Shown: positions 57,599 through 64,000 of the stretch, piece after piece
Layout: every line of letters starts with the position of its first letter
Position numbering within the stretch: position 1 is the stretch's first letter
From: Haemonchus contortus
Lineage: Eukaryota; Nematoda; Chromadorea; Rhabditida; Trichostrongylidae
Length of the DNA stretch: 64,000 nucleotides
Direction of reading: 5' to 3'
Assembly (NCBI GenBank): GCA_000469685.2
Contig: LS997566.1
Span: 39,367,920 to 39,431,919, forward strand
Program-made: the position numbers and the translations under genes
Notes under the pieces: model-generated
The model's database searches: none
What the model saw: the letters and a program-made list of their open reading frames with translations, nothing else
What the model was told of the DNA's origin: nothing

Positions 57599-57792
57599 TT
57601 ATATGTTTTGGAAATCAGATTCCCAAGGGGCTTTTCTGGACAGATTTTGTTTCTGATGAACGATTTCAATGGACATCGCATTCTTGAATGTGTTATACAG
57701 GTCAATGATCTGTTGTGTACATTCGAGGAGAGGTTGGTCTCAGGGCCATCTCCATAATCGTAACCGATTCCAGTCGATCGAAACTCAGCCAT
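57599..57792 (-). CDS. possible 51-residue protein, two exons
   Basis: Exon 1, 57721-57792, from an ATG, 24 codons (MAEFRSTGIGYDYGDGPETN...), donor GTACAC. A 38-base intron with acceptor cattcaag follows. Exon 2, 57599-57682, is phase 0, 27 codons and stop (NAMSIEIVHQKQNLSRKAPW...). The plus strand is open here as well, and there is no family match, so this is a weak call. Confidence 0.22.
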
Positions 57793-58944
57793 TACATTTG
57801 TAGAGCGAGATTATTTAATTACTAACTTACTTTCTCACAACTGTTCCCCAGTTGACTTCCGAGTTTTTTTCTTTCTCTACTCTTCGTTTTGCGGTTATGC
57901 ATATTCCGATACTGTTGATCCGAATCGCTATCCATCTATGCTTGACTTTATCTGTAAGGGAAAGATCACTTATCGAAGTTTCCTAGCATATCAGTTGCAT
58001 ATGAGTTGGTTTGTTTGATCAAAATTGTACTCCCTCCCCTTTCCAACCACGAATTTTTCAACCAGGAGGTCTTAAAGCCTGACTGGTATCCTATTCGAGT
58101 TCAATTCATCGGGCCGCCCTTGGAGCCCACTTTTCAGCGAAATCCACAAAAATCCAACCCATGCTAGTCAGATTTTGAAGAAACAGATCAGCTCAAATCT
58201 TAAAAATGCGATCAAAATGGGTAGATAGTGCCGAAGTGCTCATAAAAATTCATGAGTGAGTAAACAGAACTATCATAGCATATTTTTAAAGGAAGTAATT
58301 ATACGGAAGGGATATGGCAAAATATGGTTGCAATGAGTTCCGACAGCAACGATAACAACCACCATTTTATGGCGGTACCCATGGGAAAAAGAATATTTCT
58401 CTGAAATTGTTCTTTCCTTGTTTTCACCGAATCGATCTTGTCGTTCGATTGAGCTCACCGCCCTGACCAGGTGCTATGATAATGGGATTTTTCGCCAGAT
58501 ACGCTATCATTCTGATTGATTCGGCTTTTCAGCCTCTAAAGCCAAGGCTTTCATTCGGATATGCTCAGAATCCAAGCCAGATTTCTCGGAATTTATGAAT
58601 CCAAGTTATTTTGAGCATATCATGAAAAAAACAGGAAAAATTGCTGAAGTCATCAGATTTGATTTGTAACTCAACTTCATTTTGAGTACTAATTTTGGGG
58701 AGCCTGCAAGTGACGTAAATGCAAATTTCATTTGAGATCAGGCGTCCTTAGCACGTAAGTTGAGGCCCACGCGGTGAAATCCCAAGAGCCGCTGTATGGC
58801 GTTTGATTGTTGATGAGGTAAAAAATTGGATTTATGCAGCTAATACTGACTAAAATAACTCGGGAACATCATGGGAACTTCTTGTAGCTTCGTTTTTTCC
58901 CAGACACCAACCGGGCTTCCTTCGAAATACATTGGGACAAAAAA
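57793..58944. other. spacer, no gene recognised
   Basis: AT-rich, no supported features. Confidence 0.3.
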
Positions 58945-59005
58945 TGAAAGGCTTTATAGGGTAGGGATTGTAGTAATAATCCCTACACTATCCAGTCTTT
59001 CATTT
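58941..59005. repeat. imperfect hairpin of about 65 nt
   Basis: Arms aaaatgaaaggctttatagg(gtagggatt) and aatccctacactatcc(agtctttcatttt) pair over about 29 positions with a handful of mismatches and a loop of about 8 bases. The size is within the range of a microRNA precursor or a very short MITE. The sequence alone cannot separate these. Confidence 0.6.
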
Positions 59006-60650
59006 TACAACATAAGTATCTTACATGTTCACCTATAAATGGTCCGTTTGTTAAGAAATCTTCCCAAATGGGAGTAAGAGGTCATGCCATGCCATCGTTG
59101 GATTCTCCTTGAGACTGATTAACCCTGTCTTTTATATTAATCTTTTTGAAGATCGTTTCCTCCTGTATCTTCCTGGATGAATTTGATGTTTCCCAATAAA
59201 TTTTGGGTTTCCCCTCTTGAGGTGAAATTCTTCCCAGTTGCCTCTGATCAGACATACGCCAACATCTTTTGTGAGTGATTGCCAGTGTACTAATTAGATG
59301 ACTCAACTAGTTTAAAGTAGCAGCAAGGTGTAATCGCCATCATAACATTCAGCCGGACCAAAGAGCAAAGATAGCACAAAAGCAGTAGGCTTACATGACC
59401 CTTATAGATCTATTCCAAGCTGAAAAGGAACTCAGCCAAGCTGACTAAGCAGTCTCTCACTTAACTAGAACTCCAGAGACCAACAAGATCAGATAAGAAA
59501 GTGAAAGAGCTAATTAAACGGGAATCGAGTTATGATCCAACTATGCGGCATTCATCAGAATCCCGTTTATTTGACGCTATGCGACGGCTGCTATAAGGGA
59601 ATATAATGAGCCATTTATCCTCGAATTCCTTTCGATGAAGTTAATGGCATTTAATCATCGCCCTTTCACTTACAGTTCAGTTAACCTACATAGACCACAC
59701 CGAAGAATCAAAGTTTAGCTTTCTGGAAGAATATTTTCGCTAAAGGGGAACCCTACAGCCCCTTTAGTACTCGTTGAACTCTGACCTCGGGGCCTCAGTA
59801 ACATCATCAGATGAAAGCCTTCTATTCATTTATGAGATAACAGGAGGACAAATTAACCTCAATTTGAGAGTCTGGGTTCGGTTCAACCCAAGAAATGCAG
59901 AATGAAAGTCGTCATTTGGTGTTGATGCCCTTGCAATTGGATCCAGCATCTTATAGGGAAGTCAAGAGCGCACTCTGAAAAGTGGACAAAAGCACAAGAG
60001 CCATATACCTTGTCTATTTTATAAGCCACTCTCACTGAAAGGTGCGAAAACGACAAAATGAGGACCCTTTCTGATATTGTCGAAACTGTAGTGTCACAGG
60101 TATTTATCGGTAATTTTTTCCATCTCCTTCAGGGTATCGTTCATGGTAGCCCCTTCTATTGGCAGCTCTTCTGCCCATGCTGCAGCTCGATCATGCTCTG
60201 TTCCATGAGGGAATAGGCGTAGGTAGAATGGGTTTGGAAAGGAACGTAATCAGTCCTATGTGGCACCGAAGCTAGCGTTTTGCAATTCGCTCAGACAACC
60301 TACTCTTAAGACCATCAGATGGAGTTGATGATTAACCACTAGGACATTACTTCATCGAATTTCCAGGTGAGGTATTTAGTCCTTGGCTATCCTTTGTTCA
60401 CCCAAATTGACCTGGACATTTGTTGAGATACATATGTTTGACTGATAGGGGAAGAATAGTGGGTGACAGTGGCCATTCAAAATGAGATGTAAACCCATAT
60501 GTGTTTCCGGGAGCTTATGTCAAATCCATATCCCAAATCTACGAAACTATTCTGGGAGCAGAGATACCAAGCGTCAATCGCAACGCACCAATACTGAAGC
60601 CATTCTTCAATGTGAAACAGGACTTTGTCATGAATCTAAGGAGAGTATCT
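59006..60650. other. spacer, no gene recognised
   Basis: A hydrophilic minus frame at 59082-59306 (no ATG at its start, internal Met at RMSDQRQL) and plus frames at 60482-60700 remain unassigned. Confidence 0.3.
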
Positions 60651-60944
60651 TCACCTGGACCCTGTTGTCCTTCCTTCTTGGGAGTGTGATGGTGAGATAG
60701 TTATGTACCTGATTGTGTGGAGGGACAATAAGCAGTTTTCCTTTGTTTGAAAGATTAATTCGCTTCTGATAATTTCAGTTCTCGTTCGCTCATGACTTGC
60801 TCCAGAGTTTCTTAGTTTCGTTGCACCTTCTTCTGAGGAAGTACCAGTCGATTTTTCATTGTTTTTACTGGCCGCGTTGGCACGCCACGGTTGTCGGAGA
60901 AACACATGTTTCTGTGAAGAATCACTCCCGCTACTGACAGCCAT
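60651..60944 (-). CDS. hypothetical protein, polar, single open frame
   Basis: Starts at an ATG with MAVSSGSDSSQKHVFLRQPW then a Ser/Asn/Glu/Arg-rich region (KSTGTSSEEGATKLRNSG). The second half, after ASHERTR, loses this character, suggesting an unseen donor or a chance extension. No family recognised and no partner exon found. Confidence 0.22.
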   Translation of the reverse strand: MAVSSGSDSSQKHVFLRQPWRANAASKNNEKSTGTSSEEGATKLRNSGASHERTRTEIIRSELIFQTKENCLLSLHTIRYITISPSHSQEGRTTGSR

Positions 60945-62054
60945 ATGTCAACGTTTACAATCGTCAGTTGTCTACACGATTATTGTTGTGTATAGTGGCG
61001 GAATGGCATTGGTCATTTATTTAATTAATTACATGTACTTTCTTCGTGTGATTCGCAGTGATGTGAAGATATCTTTCATTCTTACCAGCAGATAACCCTC
61101 TTCCTGAGCATTTGCACGTTTGAGTCTCACCATCAGCTCTCAGATTTATAGGATATCATCTTTATCCTTGAATACGTTCCCTTGCAAACGATTGGCCAGC
61201 CTCAGCAAGTTTGATTTTGGCCATCACCTAAGAGGATTCCTATTTTGCTACTCAAAATGTTTGGTGTTGTATCGTGCGTGTTCTTGTTCCCCTATTTTGC
61301 TGGGAACGAGTGCCACGTGGGCAGGGTTTGGGAGATACTTCAGGGGGTCTTGTCTTGTAACCTAATAGGAACTGGATAATATTTCAAGTGTGTGGAGGAC
61401 TGATCGATGAATTTTCTTCTTTTTTCCGTAGTCAATCGATATCGATTCGGAATGGAGTTGAGCAAAGGAGTTTCATTCGGAATTCGTAGTGCGTCATACC
61501 TGTCCCATGAAATCGCCATTGAATGCTACATGATATTCAAGTGAAGTTCCCCATTTCCCAGAAGATTCCGATTGGGATCAACCCGCTGGTGGGAGTATAC
61601 TTCTACACCATGTCCGTCGTCAAATTCACAGGGAGTCGCTCGAGTGCGGTGCAGTTTCAGGGGAGTTCCCGAAAAGCCTATCCGGAAAAGTGAGAAACAT
61701 TCATCATCGGGTCACTGGATCAGAATACATTTCCAGAATGCATCTTCCGATTGAATTTGTATTCTTTCTATCCATAAAACCTTTATCCTTCATTAGACCC
61801 AATTGAATACTAAGCTACATTCGAGTGATGCATTGGAGAGTGCCCACACACACGCGTAAGTGGATTTGTAGCCGAAAAAAGGGCGGACTTCAGAGTAAAA
61901 AATTCACTCTATTCGATTCTGACTTAAATCCGTGTAGGAAGGAGATCGATAGCTTCCCTGTCATCCGGAAACGTCATTGCATCACAAATTTCAGCAGCAG
62001 AATTCTCCTGAGAATGGGCCGAAGAAAGGCGGAGCAGTGACAATCAGACCTACT
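60945..62054. other. unassigned sequence with one exon-like segment
   Basis: 61562-61693 (plus) follows acceptor tttcccag and is open for 43 codons to a stop, KIPIGINPLVGVYFYTMSVV and RKAYPEK at the end. It could be a last exon, but no upstream exon was found. Confidence 0.25.
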
Positions 62055-62150
62055 GAATTTCCCATTCCTCCAGGGCCGGCTAATTGGTACCAGATTGTCT
62101 GGGCCGCAAAAAGCACCGACTTTGGCTGGACCTCACAAAACGCTGTGCAG
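62055..62150 (+). repeat. tRNA-derived SINE middle fragment
   Basis: cattcctccagggccggcta, attggtaccagattgtctgg, aaaagcaccgactttggctg and acaaaacgctgtg follow the family order. Confidence 0.65.
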
Positions 62151-63730
62151 ATTGAAGGAAGACTCCCAAGCTGCTACGAAAAGGGCCAACAAGTTCTAAG
62201 GGGGAACGTCTTCGGAATCCATACTTCATGCCAATTTTACGACCTGATTTATGGATAGGGCAAACTATTCTGGTGATGGGATAAACCGACTTTTTCCGCT
62301 TTTCAGACGCTGTTTTTATCTATTACACTACTGAGAACTGACGCCTCGACATGTAATCGCTCCATAACGGCTATTAGATTGTGTTCGATATTCTCAGAAC
62401 GTGGCAGACGTTTTTGACTCAGCTAAGCCTTCGACAGCAGCGAATCTACTTACTACGTTCTGAGGGGAAAGCAGTAAATAGTTAACAAAGCACTGATAAT
62501 TTTCTATGTCTGATCCAAAACAGTCAGTTTCACTTCGCATGGCGCATCCAGTTCCTTTCCTCCAGGCTGGAAACGAGGATTTAGTTTCTTGTCCTCATCT
62601 AAGCGACATTCAGACGAGTCGCCTTCGCAGATGATCGGAACTCATTTTTTTGCTGAAACTCCTACTAGTCATCAACTTCCTTGGGCGTGGGCCATATTCG
62701 TTGTGTGTCTTCGTCAGCATATCCGGTCGAAAATGTAGCTGTCAACGAATCTCGTCGACATGGCCGTCGTCGGACCGCCCTTCTCCTTCTCCTCCTCTGG
62801 CCGTTGCGCTGCAACGAGTTCGAAGCTTCGACCACATTTCACTCGTTAATGAATGACAGCAGATTGAATTTCGCCGCCCCCCTTAGGATTCTGCCACTGC
62901 CTGAGGCCAGCTTCGGGCGGCTCAGCATGCTATCATACCCGTTTAGTAGTGTCCATGCCGACAGTGATTAGGTCGCCAATCGGGCTAGTCACACCAAAAT
63001 CTCATTAGGAGGGCCAATGCCGAGCACTGAAACACCCAAACCGTTTCCGTCCGTCTTTTTTCATTGCATTATATTATCAAATCATTCTTCCTATCGCTCT
63101 TCTTTTACCTTGCTCTTTTCATATGGTTGGTATTGGTTAACTAAGCAACTTGAAAGGACTCAAACCAGCACATTTGCTCTTAGGGAACACCTAGTGAGTG
63201 AGCTACGGGGATATCAACATCTACCGAAGTTCCAGTGGCGCACACAACAGTCTAATCTGAGCTCATAGCTACGGTATAGCATTTTTCTGACAACTTCCAA
63301 ACTTCTTTTTCGAAAATCGATGTGATAGAAACCAGAAAAGAATATTTTTCATTTTCCTACACCACTATTTGTGAGGAAACCGCCACTGACACTCTACTTG
63401 GAACGATTTTTGCTGGAGTAGCGGAGTCTTTCCTAGTATACTTCTGATATGCACATAGCAAGTCTTCAGATCACGTGAAAATAGCCAACGTTGTCAGAAT
63501 GCATGGCGCATCTCGGCTTTGTCTAATCAAAGCTATTCCCACCTAGCATGTAGTCACAGACCAACTGGTTTCTCATTAATGCGAACTGTCTCGATGCATG
63601 GCGTAACTTGTATGACTTGGTTCGAGTTCTGTGTTCTTCCCTGATCTGTTCAATTTTGTGCAGAAAATCCAAGTTTACGGATATTCCCCTATTCCATTTT
63701 GTACTCTTGAAATTATGGAAAGTAGCAAAG
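62151..63730. other. spacer, no gene recognised
   Basis: Minus segments at 62510-62630 (EGDSSECRLDEDKKLNPRFQ) and 63523-63690 (REEHRTRTKSYKLRHASRQF) read like protein but lack acceptable splice sites. GC-rich, CpG-bearing sequence lies at 62740-62900. Confidence 0.3.
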
Positions 63731-64000
63731 GACGGGGCGAGGTGGTTTAGCGGTAAGTGGCACACTGTCATACACCTTTGATCCGGGAACGAATCCCGGA
63801 AAGAACCCCGAATGCTGTTCGCCCGAGCTAACGGCTGTCATTCCGCGGTCACTTTGTGGGTACTAGACTCGTCTGGGAGGGTAAAGACCCCGACTTGTAC
63901 ATAGTTTGGCCACTGCAAATCATTGTATAGGTCACATTCGCATTCAAAACGCCACTACCAATTTGAATGGAAGTCGGATGAGGGGCGTATTCCCATCCTT
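63731..64000 (+). mobile_element. tRNA-derived SINE, near full length, cut by window end
   Basis: Head gacggggcgaggtggtttag with A box, tRNA-like ccgggaacgaatcccgg (B-box region), gactcgtctgggagggtaaa, ccactgcaaatcattgtata and aatttgaatggaagtcgga in order. Only the last few dozen bases are outside. Confidence 0.85.

Noticed and set aside
62510..62640. Minus-strand segment EGDSSECRLDEDKKLNPRFQ... ending in a stop
   Set aside because: Protein-like, but a stop lies directly upstream in frame and no pyrimidine-rich acceptor separates the two.
63523..63771. 82-codon minus frame with a Lys/Arg-rich middle
   Set aside because: Its first 15 or so codons come from the SINE at 63731, and no splice site detaches the rest.
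1..64000. CRISPR arrays, bacterial operons, prophage or integron structures
   Set aside because: No regularly spaced direct repeats, no Shine-Dalgarno-led gene runs and no long intact prokaryotic reading frames; the gene structure is eukaryotic throughout.

Overview
The window reads as nuclear DNA of a rhabditid (clade V) nematode, most likely a strongylid such as a hookworm. The case rests on: genes split into many small exons with GT-AG introns of about 40-900 bases; TTTCAG-type acceptors and one acceptor lying directly against a start codon, as expected for spliced-leader trans-splicing; animal-type proteins; and a dense load of SINE, mariner and inverted-repeat elements. The species call is inference. 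There are no bacterial operons, no CRISPR array and no convincing tRNA or rRNA gene.

Left end (1-12 kb) is the gene-rich part. PAF1, the transcription-elongation factor, runs leftward off the window edge and shares a 403-base divergent promoter with the mitochondrial ribosomal protein gene MRPS21 (2225-3339). An unidentified Arg-rich protein gene (3625-4360, minus) converges on MRPS21. A two-exon start for a probable N-myristoylated protein lies at 5559-5737. A complete seven-exon MPPED1/2-type metallophosphoesterase gene occupies 7419-11456 (minus). All of these were assembled exon by exon with matching splice phases.

The middle (about 12-46 kb) is gene-poor and dominated by repeats: two dead mariner copies with Hsmar1-like ends, an unusually long 333-codon open frame of unknown identity (21416-22417), tRNA-derived SINE copies, four copies of a roughly 0.45-0.58 kb inverted-repeat element, a 271-bp MITE with 29-bp ends, and a possible piggyBac-type terminus with twin palindromes.

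The right end (46-64 kb) holds a LAPTM4-like lysosomal membrane protein gene (47182-48105, plus), a Gln/Pro-rich secreted protein gene (49648-50468, minus), the last exon of a Tyr-rich YSYP-repeat protein (52523-52858, minus), a few doubtful exons, and more SINE copies, the last cut by the window edge.

The genes are housekeeping or structural and are not evidently part of one pathway. I did not find a convincing new multi-gene system. The most unusual material is the repeat families and the long orphan reading frame.
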